From Pseudarthrobacter psychrotolerans (GTDB lineage Bacteria > Actinomycetota > Actinomycetes > Actinomycetales > Micrococcaceae), in NCBI RefSeq assembly GCF_009911795.1, contig NZ_CP047898.1:3224001-3288000 (forward strand): 64,000 bases of DNA. The letters run 5' to 3'. Position numbers and translations under genes: made by a program. The notes beneath the pieces are model-generated. The model worked only from the letters and a program-made list of their open reading frames with translations, did no database searches and had not been told where the DNA came from. This document shows, piece by piece, positions 1 to 11,698 of the stretch (positions are counted from its first letter, which is position 1; each line of letters starts with the position of its first letter).

Positions 1-519
1 GGCCTGCCCGAAGTCGTCACCAACGTCTGGCCGCTGACGACCGTGCAGACCTGCATCATTCACCTGATCCGGAATACCTTCCGGCTGGCCTCGAAGAAGG
101 ACTGGGACGCGCTCAAACGCGATGTGAAGCCCATCTACACCGCTGTGAATGCTGCGGCGGCCAGAGCGGCTTTCGAGGAGCTCACGGAGCGCTGGGGCAA
201 GAAATACGGGGCGATCGTGCGGCTCTGGGAGAACGCATGGGAGGAATTCATCCCGTTCCTGGACTACGACGTGGAAATCCGGCGCGTGATCTGCTCGACC
301 AACGCGATCGAATCCCTCAACGCCAGGTACCGGCGCGCCGTGAAGGCCCGGGGTCATTTCCCCACCGAACAGGCTGCGCTAAAGTGCCTCTATCTGGTCA
401 CCCGATCCCTCGATCCGACCGGTGCCGGCAAGACCAGATGGGCCGTGCGTTGGAAGCCCGCTTTGAACGCCTTCGCCATCACCTTCAGCGACCGATTCCC
501 GGCCGCCGAAAGCTACTAA
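1..519 (+). CDS. IS256-family (mutator-type) transposase, C-terminal part, cut by the window start
   Basis: The frame is open from the first base, so the 5' end lies outside the window; a GTG at 43 is only an internal codon. The visible ~172 residues contain the conserved C-terminal block of IS256 transposases, STNAIESLNARYRR followed by ARGHFPTEQAALKCLYL. The Glu of NAIE is the expected third catalytic residue of the DDE triad (family knowledge). The enzyme would catalyse cut-and-paste/copy-out transposition of its own IS. It lies about 240 bp beyond the 3' end of the rrn operon and is transcribed toward it. The visible part has no internal stop, so it may be functional. Confidence 0.9.
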   Translation, partial: GLPEVVTNVWPLTTVQTCIIHLIRNTFRLASKKDWDALKRDVKPIYTAVNAAAARAAFEELTERWGKKYGAIVRLWENAWEEFIPFLDYDVEIRRVICSTNAIESLNARYRRAVKARGHFPTEQAALKCLYLVTRSLDPTGAGKTRWAVRWKPALNAFAITFSDRFPAAESY

Positions 520-527
520 ATGAAAAC

Positions 528-556
528 GCCGGATACACCGTTTATGAGATAGTCCC
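528..556 (+). repeat. Probable right terminal inverted repeat of the IS256-type element
   Basis: Just after the transposase stop lies a sequence ending in CCGTTTATGAGATAGTCCC, which resembles typical IS256-family ends located within ~40 bp of the transposase stop. The left end is outside the window, so the pairing cannot be confirmed here. Confidence 0.45.
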
Positions 557-754
557 TGGACGCTCTATCACTTCGCGGGGTCGGGGCCTGTGTGGTGTCC
601 GACGGCGGCGGGGTGGGTGGGTGCCGCTCCTTCGGTGGTGTGCCGGGCGGTGTGGGAGCGTGTCGAAATTCACTGTAGGTGGCGTGTGTTGTCCGGGTTG
701 GGTCCGGGTTTTGGGCCGGTTGGGGTGGTGTTTTGGTTTTGGTGGTTAACGTGG

Positions 755-787
755 GAGAGCCCCCCGACCTGGTGGTTGGGGGCTCTC
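755..787 (-). terminator. rrn operon terminator hairpin
   Basis: A perfect 10-bp stem (GAGAGCCCCC at 755-764 against GGGGGCTCTC at 778-787) with a 13-nt loop lies directly downstream of 5S on the transcribed strand. There is no U-tract, as is common for high-GC actinobacterial terminators. Confidence 0.65.
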
Positions 788-801
788 GACCTGTAATGAT
801 G

Positions 802-919
802 TTCCGGCGGTGACCTACTCTCCCACACCCTCCCGGGTGCAGTACCATCGGCGCTGTGGGTCTTAGCTTCCGGGTTCGGAATGGGACCGGGCGTTTCCCC
901 CACGCTATGACCGCCGTAA
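802..919 (-). rRNA. rrf: 5S ribosomal RNA
   Basis: Read on the minus strand, the gene begins TTACGGCGGTCATAGCG and contains the invariant 5S block with CCCATTCCGAACCCGGAAG. It ends with a sequence complementary to its 5' end. The length of ~118 nt is normal. It is the third and last gene of the rrn operon; ends are accurate to a few bases. Confidence 0.93.
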
Positions 920-1042
920 CCCTTGCTCCTCACCCGCTGGCTGTGCCGTGGGTGGGAATTCTGTGGTTACAACATGCTCCTGCCGGTTAAGGCAGGTGTG
1001 GTGTTGTTATGTTGTTGTGTTTGTTCCTCAAGCAACGGGTTT

Positions 1043-1075
1043 GTTGTTTGGGAACCACATAGTGGACGCAAGCAG
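1043..1075 (-). repeat. 23S-5S spacer arm of the pre-23S processing stem
   Basis: The plus strand here carries a boxA-like string (TTGTTTGGGAACCACATAG onward) that matches, at about 28 of 32 positions, the boxA-containing segment on the minus strand of the 16S-23S spacer (4399-4431). In the primary transcript, which runs along the minus strand, the two segments are therefore complementary and flank 23S. This is the expected RNase III-type processing stalk; the pairing is seen in the sequence and the role is inferred. Confidence 0.6.
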
Positions 1076-1140
1076 TCTTGTTATCTTTGTACCAACCCTG
1101 TGGTGTAAACCTCTTTTGAATAGGTTTACGGGGGTGGTGT

Positions 1141-6324
<5,184 letters not shown>

Positions 6325-6475
6325 AGTAAAACAAAAACGAACACAACCAACACCCCCGGAAATAACGGAAGAAGAAGGCTGCAAAATTTGAAACCAGCTG
6401 TAAAAACCAGACCCAACCACGAGGTGGCGGACCCGGCCAAAACAACCAATCAATAAAACAATTGGTATCAACAAA

Positions 6476-6503
6476 CTTGGCACACTATTGAGTTCTCAAA
6501 CAA
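6476..6503 (-). promoter_or_regulatory. rrn leader boxA and 5' arm of the pre-16S stem
   Basis: The minus strand reads TTGTTTGAGAACTC (6503-6490), an exact boxA core, directly followed by CAATAGTGTGCCAAG (6490-6476). The latter is complementary, with one G-U-type mismatch, to TTTGGCACACTGTTG in the 16S-23S spacer (4583-4569). The leader therefore combines antitermination and 16S processing signals. Confidence 0.7.
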
Positions 6504-6567
6504 CAGACACACCCGGCACCACCACAACCATTCAATCGGCCGTGGATCGCTCCGGAGCAACTTTTCA

Positions 6568-6597
6568 AAGTTACCCGGTTTCCCGCCCCGATGCAAA
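6568..6597 (-). promoter_or_regulatory. Candidate rrn promoter
   Basis: On the minus strand TTTGCA (6597-6592) is followed after 18 bp by TAACTT (6573-6568), about 65 bp upstream of boxA and 245 bp upstream of 16S. The spacer contains GGGAAACCGGG. Spacing suits a housekeeping sigma factor, but further rrn promoters upstream are possible. Confidence 0.4.
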
Positions 6598-7030
6598 TCC
6601 ATATTCCAGGACCCGCACCAGCAGAAAACACATCCCCACCAAACCGAGGCGCTCAAAAGAACAACCAACATTTGGTCTTGAATTTGGGGGTTTGGCCGCC
6701 CGCGGTAACCAGCTCTTCGCTGTTCCCCTCGCGGCGACTTAGAAAACAATACACCCACCCAACCCCCACCGCAAATCCACCCCCACACCAGGCCCAAAGC
6801 CCAATGCCCCCAGAATCCGGGTAGTGGCGGGGAATCTGAGGGGTTCACCGGGGTCCCGGTACAGTAATCGGCCAGAATGGGTTTGTGTTGACTGGATCAC
6901 ATCAAGCGGTGAATGGCCAGCGGCCGAGACGACCAAGGCTGTTGGCTTTCCGGTGCCAGGTCGGAACCCTCTGCCTTGTTGTAGGTTCGCCGTATCGTGC
7001 ACCTGCGCGTATCCCTCCTGGCCAGGTCTC
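6598..7030. other. Non-coding region between rrn promoter and methyltransferase gene
   Basis: No supportable gene is seen. The minus-strand part nearest 6.6 kb probably holds upstream rrn control sequence. Short open frames on both strands here lack ribosome-binding sites and family motifs. Confidence 0.4.
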
Positions 7031-7636
7031 CTAAGAACGGCTCAGTCGTGCGCTGATAGCGGCATGAGGCCGATGACCAGGATCAGTTCGCCTTTGATGC
7101 GAGATGGTTTCGAAGCCGGCGGCACTAAGCATCATGGTTAGGTCCCCCACGGGCCAGGAGTATGCAGGCGTGACAGCGTGTGGAAATCTCGCGATTTGGT
7201 CACCTTCAAACAGACCTAGTAGGAGAAGCCCGCCAGGAGTCAGGCGCCGTGCCAGCTCCCGGAGAACGGATGGAACCTGGTCGGGTGCAAAGTGGATTAG
7301 CGAGTACCAAGCCAGAATGCCGGAGGCATATCGTTCGGGAACTCCGAGACTCGTGAGGGAGGCGACCCGGAATGGGATGCCGGGGTAGGTTGCTTCTGCT
7401 TGATTGATGAACGCCGGCACCAAATCGATTCCTTCGACCGCGGCCCCTTGGTCCGCGAGGAATTTGGTCCAATGGCCGGGCCCGCATCCTACGTCCAGCA
7501 CTGGCCCCACGAGAGGTGCGACCCACTCAGCTACGAGTTTCCGGTCAGCCGGATGCGTGGACTCGACCGACCCAAATCTGGCAATGTACTCGGCTGCTCT
7601 CTTTGAGTACGCGATCTCGACCTCGGCATCCGTCAT
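7031..7636 (-). CDS. Class I SAM-dependent methyltransferase
   Basis: The 201-residue protein has the SAM-binding glycine motif VLDVGCGPGHWTKFLA around residues 46-61, an acidic residue at the end of strand 2 (EGIDL), and a post-motif block RLTPGGLLLLGLF. It belongs to the Methyltransf_11/25 type fold; such proteins methylate small molecules or cofactors, and the substrate cannot be read from the sequence. The gene stands alone between the rrn operon and a region of IS debris, with no operon partners. The start at ATG 7636 gives a normal N-terminus ahead of the Rossmann core. Confidence 0.75.
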   Translation of the reverse strand: MTDAEVEIAYSKRAAEYIARFGSVESTHPADRKLVAEWVAPLVGPVLDVGCGPGHWTKFLADQGAAVEGIDLVPAFINQAEATYPGIPFRVASLTSLGVPERYASGILAWYSLIHFAPDQVPSVLRELARRLTPGGLLLLGLFEGDQIARFPHAVTPAYSWPVGDLTMMLSAAGFETISHQRRTDPGHRPHAAISARLSRS

Positions 7637-7769
7637 GCAGCCACTCTATGGTGGGCGGCACTAATCGATGCTTTCCGGGCAGAGTTTGCCTTTTCGTGTG
7701 AGGTGCCCTCTACAGACGGGTGCGGCCGCGGTAGCCATGGATGGCCTGCTGGGGACCAGACGCCGGCAC

Positions 7770-8051
7770 TCATCGAGCGCCTTGCAGTCGGGCGGGACCG
7801 GCACCCTCCCGGATCGGGGCGAGGTCGATGATCACGGTGACGCACTTGTCGCCACGTTTTGTGTGGCGCCACACGTACCCGCAGTCGATACACCGGTACC
7901 GGCGGATAGTGTCCTTAAGGACCTTGGGACGACAGCCCAGCGGCTCGAGCGCCAACTCCCGGGTCACCGTGTCCCTGCCATGCTCAAGCCCGCAAACGTC
8001 GGCACCACGGGTCGATCGAATCGCGGGGCTCGACGACCCGACCGCCAGCAC
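7770..8051 (-). pseudogene. ISL3-family transposase remnant (N-terminal zinc-finger/HTH portion)
   Basis: The frame contains DTVTRELALEPLGCRPKVL followed by RRYRCIDCGYVWRH, which matches the N-terminal zf-ISL3 region of actinobacterial ISL3 transposases (paired Cys residues, then an RRYRC.GCG.VWR block). The catalytic DDE domain is absent: after ~95 residues the frame stops at 7770, and nothing downstream continues it. This is a decayed insertion sequence, and the surrounding 7.64-8.28 kb has no other supportable gene. No terminal repeats were recognised. Confidence 0.7.
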
Positions 8052-8285
8052 CGCACGATCGGGCTCAAGCGATCGTGTCCAAGGGATCTATGGCTGCCAC
8101 TCCCTCGCGGGCGCGCGCTTAAGGACGCGCTTTCAGCCGGTACCGCTCGAGCAGGTTCTACGGGTCGGTCGCGACGCTCTACCCGGACCGCAGGTCGGGC
8201 GCCGGAGCCATAATCGGTCGGGGCACCAGGGCCGTGCCGCACAGAAGAGACGACGGATGGCGCCGTCGGGCAGAGGAGTCCTCGA

Positions 8286-8627
8286 ATGACGAAGTACCTG
8301 ATCTCGTTCCCCGGTGAGGACAGGGTGTTCCCGGGGGAGGACTTCGAGGCGGTGCTCGAAGCCACGCATGTCGTCATCGACGAGGCCAAGGCGGCGTGCG
8401 TGTACGTCTTCGGCGACGGAATCGATGAGGACGTAAACCCGGTGCTCGTGGCCGGTGACGGCACTGTCACCAAGGGCAGGTACCTTGGCCACAAGGTGCA
8501 CAACGGCGGCTACACCGTTCTCGAGCTGGCCTCGGGGGAGGCGGCACTCGAGTGGGCCGCGAAGATCGCCGTCGCCTGCCGCTGCTCGCAAGAGGTCCGG
8601 CAGTTCCAGTACGACCCGGCCAGCTGA
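8286..8627 (+). CDS. YciI / DGPF-domain-like small protein
   Basis: A 113-residue protein starting MTKYLISFPG, with the YCII-type alternating beta/alpha pattern and the central G.yt.LE...geAleWA..iA motif (GGYTVLELASGEAALEWAAK) seen in YciI/DGPF proteins. That family is a ferredoxin-like alpha-beta barrel often found with ECF sigma factors. No sigma factor gene is adjacent, so its role is unknown. A Shine-Dalgarno GAGGAG lies 8 nt before the ATG. It sits alone in an IS-rich accessory segment. Confidence 0.7.
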   Translation: MTKYLISFPGEDRVFPGEDFEAVLEATHVVIDEAKAACVYVFGDGIDEDVNPVLVAGDGTVTKGRYLGHKVHNGGYTVLELASGEAALEWAAKIAVACRCSQEVRQFQYDPAS

Positions 8628-8946
8628 CGAGAGTAACCTCAGCCAGAGTCCGTCGTACGCCGCGCGCCCATAATGAAAGGCGTACGGCAGCGCAAAGGGC
8701 GGGTGATCTCGACCAACGGCAACTCGCTAGCCCACTCGTCGATCGAATCCGGTCGGCAGGTCAGCGGGCGAGGCTTCTTTGAGTGTTGGGGACGACGTCC
8801 GTGTATCTAATACCTGCCGGGACTGAACACAGTGACTGCATGCGCAGACGACCGGCAGCCCCCCCTACGTGTCAGGCTGGAACGGTACCAGGGCTCATAG
8901 CAAGTCCGTTTAATCGCGTGGGGCGAGAGCCAGGAATCCAGCAATC

Positions 8947-9390
8947 ATGTCCAGTCCAGTTTTGAGTGCAGTACGCGAAGATAGTGCTGTGAATAGTAGT
9001 AATTCTTCCGGGCCGCGGGCCGGTGGTCCGCGGCCGCGCCGGTCGTTCACTCCGGTCCAGAAGCTCGAGTTCCTCGCCGCCTACGAGAACGCGTGTGAGA
9101 CCAATGCCGGCGGCGCTTTCCTGCGCACGGAGGGCCTGTATTCGTCGCAGATGACCGAGTGGCGGCGGCTGCGTGACGCCGGTGTCCTGGCCGGGAAGAA
9201 GGCTGGGGATTCGATCGGGAAACTCTCGGCGGAGCAGGCTGAGAACGCGCGTTTGCGCCGCCAGTTAGAGGTGAGTGAGGGCCGGTTGAAGCAGACCGAG
9301 GCAGCCTTGGAGCTGATGGGAAAACTACAGGCGTTCTTAGAGAGCGCCTCAGAGGATATGCCGGACGGGCCCCGGTCCAAGAAACGCTGA
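8947..9390 (+). CDS. IS3-type transposase OrfA (DNA-binding subunit)
   Basis: The 147-residue protein has an N-terminal HTH segment (RRSFTPVQKLEFLAAYENA through SQMTEWRRLRDAGVL) of the IS3 OrfA / HTH_Tnp_1 type. It is followed by a coiled coil (residues ~80-130, AENARLRRQLEVSEGRLKQ) with leucine spacing suited to dimerisation. It stops at TGA 9388-9390, whose A also begins the ATG of OrfB (TGATG), so OrfB can be made by translational coupling. Classical IS3 elements instead make a frameshifted OrfAB. Confidence 0.85.
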   Translation: MSSPVLSAVREDSAVNSSNSSGPRAGGPRPRRSFTPVQKLEFLAAYENACETNAGGAFLRTEGLYSSQMTEWRRLRDAGVLAGKKAGDSIGKLSAEQAENARLRRQLEVSEGRLKQTEAALELMGKLQAFLESASEDMPDGPRSKKR

Positions 9391-10382
9391 TGGCCACGTA
9401 CCGGTCGATGCTGGACCTAAGGATCCCTACGCGCCGGGCAGCATCATTGACCGGTGTTTCCCGGACGACCGCGAACCGGAAACCGGCCCCGCCGCGGGAC
9501 CAGATGGCGGTGGTGCCGCAGAACAAACTCAGCGCCGCTGAGCGGGCCGGGATTCTGGCGGCGCTGAACTCGCCGGAGTTCGTGGACCTGGCCCCCATGC
9601 AGGTCTATGCGAAGCTGCTGGATCAGGGGATCTATCTGGGGTCCCTGTCGACTTTTTACCGGGTGCCGGAGGAAAACCGGATGGTCAAGGAGCGCCGCCG
9701 GCTGGCCAAGCACCCGCCCCGGGCAGTTCCTGAACTGGTCGCCACCGCCCCGGGACAGGTCTACACGTGGGATATTACAAAGCTCGCGGGCCCGGTCAAG
9801 GGGAAGTATTTTGACTGCTACATGATGGTGGATATCCATTCCAGGTTCATCGTCGGCGCGCACGTCCACGCCACCGAATCGGGGGCATTGGCCGTGGAAA
9901 TGATGAAGGGAATCTTCGGAATCCACGGCATCCCCCAGGTCGTGCACGCGGACCGGGGAACATCCATGACCTCCAAAACCGTCGCGGCGCTGCTCTCGGA
10001 TCTGGAGGTCACCCGGTCCCACTCCAGGCCCCGCGTGAGCAATGATAATCCCTACAGTGAGTCGATTTTCAAGACCCTGAAATACGGTCCGGAATTCCCG
10101 GAACGCTTCGCCTCAGTCCACGACGCCGGAGCATTTATCAGCAGTTTCGTGGACTGGTACAACCATCATCACCAGCACTCCGGCATCGGCTTCCACACCC
10201 CCGCGAACGTCCACTACGGCCACGCCGCCGGCGTCGCCAGGGAACGCTCGGAAACCCTCGCTGCAGCCCGCACGAAACACCCCGAACGATTCACGACAAC
10301 CACTGATCCCAAAATTCTCGCGCTCCCAGGACCAGCGTGGATCAACCAACCCAAGGAAATCACCGAACAGTCAGCCGCCTAA
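9390..10382 (+). CDS. IS3-type transposase OrfB (DDE integrase-like catalytic subunit)
   Basis: The 330-residue protein has an rve integrase core: first Asp in YTWDITKL (~residue 129), second in VVHADRGTSM (~190), Glu in NDNPYSESIFKTLKY (~225), and the usual C-terminal YNHHHQHSGIGFHTPA block. These are the DDE residues that coordinate the catalytic metals. No internal stop is seen, so it may be active. It overlaps OrfA by one base. Confidence 0.9.
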   Translation: MATYRSMLDLRIPTRRAASLTGVSRTTANRKPAPPRDQMAVVPQNKLSAAERAGILAALNSPEFVDLAPMQVYAKLLDQGIYLGSLSTFYRVPEENRMVKERRRLAKHPPRAVPELVATAPGQVYTWDITKLAGPVKGKYFDCYMMVDIHSRFIVGAHVHATESGALAVEMMKGIFGIHGIPQVVHADRGTSMTSKTVAALLSDLEVTRSHSRPRVSNDNPYSESIFKTLKYGPEFPERFASVHDAGAFISSFVDWYNHHHQHSGIGFHTPANVHYGHAAGVARERSETLAAARTKHPERFTTTTDPKILALPGPAWINQPKEITEQSAA

Positions 10383-10406
10383 CTCCCGTTGGTACCGTTC
10401 AGCTTG

Positions 10407-10597
10407 AAAAATTCCGGCCGGCCAACAAATATCGGCTCGTCGCCTACCCCACGGCCAAGGGCTGCGCCGCCGCATGCTTCCCCGAAGCCAACGCCCTGCT
10501 CCACAAGGAAAACGTGGCCCGCGGATCCAACACCCCCGGCTTCAAGGCAATGTTCGTCCGCTTCGTGCCGCACGCCGAAGCAGCAGCGCCGAACTAG
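10407..10597 (+). pseudogene. C-terminal remnant of an FdhF/YdeP-family molybdopterin oxidoreductase
   Basis: The frame reads RPANKYRLVAYPTAKGCAAAC then FPEANALL and RGSNTPGFKAMFVRFVP. It matches the last ~60 residues of the YdeP/FdhF-type oxidoreductase family, where the motif GCAAAYFPEAN...SNTP..K is conserved. All upstream domains (Fe-S and molybdopterin-binding) are missing and replaced by the IS3-type element. The remaining part has no start of its own and is not expected to be functional. Confidence 0.7.
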
Positions 10598-10660
10598 CCA
10601 ACCTGAACCCGCCGCCCCGCCCGCCGGCACCTGCCAACCCGACCCAAGGTAGGCGGAAAC

Positions 10661-10698
10661 AAGTCACCCACCCACGGATCTCCGTGGGTGGGTGACTT
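10661..10698. terminator. Bidirectional terminator hairpin
   Basis: A perfect 18-bp stem (AAGTCACCCACCCACGGA, loop TC, then its complement) followed by TT lies between the fdhF remnant on the plus strand and the end of proX on the minus strand. It would terminate the eight-gene betaine operon. Confidence 0.85.
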
Positions 10699-10720
10699 TT
10701 CCAGCCCGGTAGGGTCGCGC

Positions 10721-11698
10721 TTAGTGGAGCCAGGCGTTCACAGCGTCCTGGTGGGCATCCACCCACTTCTTGGCCGCGGCTTCAGGCGTCATGCCGCCCT
10801 GGATGTCCGTGGCAACGGAGTTCTGGTCCTCGTTGGTCCATTTGAACGCCGTGGCCAGTTTGGCTGCAGGTGAGCCGCCCTCCTCGAACTTCTTGGAAAT
10901 GATCTTGTTCAGCGTGTACTTCGGGTAGTCGCAGGCCACCTTCTCCGCCTCGGCGTCGCAGCCTTCGGTCCACTCCGGCAGGTTGACCTTCTTGAGCGGC
11001 ACTTCGGACAGGAACCACTGCGGCTCGTAGAAGTAGCCAAGGAGCGCCGTCTTGTTCTGCTGTGCCGTCCGGAACGACTGGATCAGGGCGGCCTCCGAAC
11101 CGGAGAACACCACCTTGTAGTCCAGGTTCAGGTTCTTCACGAGGGCCTCGTCGTTGGTAACGAAGGCGGGATCGCCGTCGAGGACCTGCCCCTTTCCGCC
11201 GGACTCTGAGGTGGCGAACATGGAGGCGTACTTGTTCAGGTTCTTGCCGTCGGTGATGTCCGGGTACTTTTCTGCCATCCATGGCGGCACGTACCAGCCG
11301 ATGTGGCCTTCGTTGCCGGTGGGGCCGGCGTCGACAGCCACTTTCTGATCCGTAATGTACTGCTTCACCAGATCATCGTGGCCCCAGTTTTCCATGACGA
11401 CGTCCACCTCGCCAGAGGCAAAACCCTGCCAGGCGATCTGCTCGTTCAGGTCCTTCTGGACCACGGTGCAGCCAAGCTTGTTCTTCGCCACGTAGCTGTA
11501 CACAGCGGCATTTGCCGTATACCCCACCCAAGCGTTCATCGCGACATTAACACTTCCGCAGGGCGCTTCGGCGGCACCGGTGGCAGCAGCCACCTGGTTC
11601 ACCGAGGCGCCGCCGCAACCTGCCAGGAGCAGGGCGGCAGCAGCAGCTCCAGCCACCGCTGGGACAGCTCGTTTCAACAGCAGTCCAGCTTTTTTCAT
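10721..11698 (-). CDS. proX: Glycine betaine ABC transporter substrate-binding lipoprotein
   Basis: A 325-residue OpuAC/ProX-family protein. It has a signal peptide with lipobox LLLAGC (Cys at about residue 28), so it is a lipoprotein on the outer face of the membrane. Conserved features include NAWVGYTANAAVYSYV, the aromatic WGH motif (MENWGHDD), GHIGWYVPPW and GYFYEPQW, which supply Trp/Tyr residues for the aromatic cage that binds quaternary ammonium groups (family knowledge). It is the last gene of the minus-strand operon, overlapping proW by 4 bp and ending at the strong hairpin 10661-10698. Choline or dimethylglycine as additional ligands cannot be excluded. Confidence 0.9.
   Translation of the reverse strand: MKKAGLLLKRAVPAVAGAAAAALLLAGCGGASVNQVAAATGAAEAPCGSVNVAMNAWVGYTANAAVYSYVAKNKLGCTVVQKDLNEQIAWQGFASGEVDVVMENWGHDDLVKQYITDQKVAVDAGPTGNEGHIGWYVPPWMAEKYPDITDGKNLNKYASMFATSESGGKGQVLDGDPAFVTNDEALVKNLNLDYKVVFSGSEAALIQSFRTAQQNKTALLGYFYEPQWFLSEVPLKKVNLPEWTEGCDAEAEKVACDYPKYTLNKIISKKFEEGGSPAAKLATAFKWTNEDQNSVATDIQGGMTPEAAAKKWVDAHQDAVNAWLH

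Larger units (their letters stand above)
8870..10406 (+). mobile_element. IS3-type insertion sequence with two overlapping ORFs
   Basis: The element is ~1.54 kb. The left end (about 8870-8893) reads GTCAGGCTGGAACGGTACCA. The right end (about 10385-10407), reverse-complemented, reads TCAAGCTGAACGGTACCA, so imperfect terminal inverted repeats bracket orfA and orfB. No clear target-site duplication could be read; the exact ends are uncertain by several bases. Immediately right of it lies the end of a broken FdhF/YdeP gene, consistent with insertion into, or deletion next to, that gene. Confidence 0.7.

Noticed and set aside
7668..8289. Overlapping plus-strand frames of ~180 codons
   Set aside because: Arg/Pro-rich translations opposite the ISL3 transposase remnant, with no recognisable domain.
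8628..8869. Possible gene between the YciI-like gene and the IS3-type element
   Set aside because: Only short frames without SD or motifs. A GTACGCC/GGCGTAC inverted pair around 8655-8695 could be a weak hairpin but lacks context.
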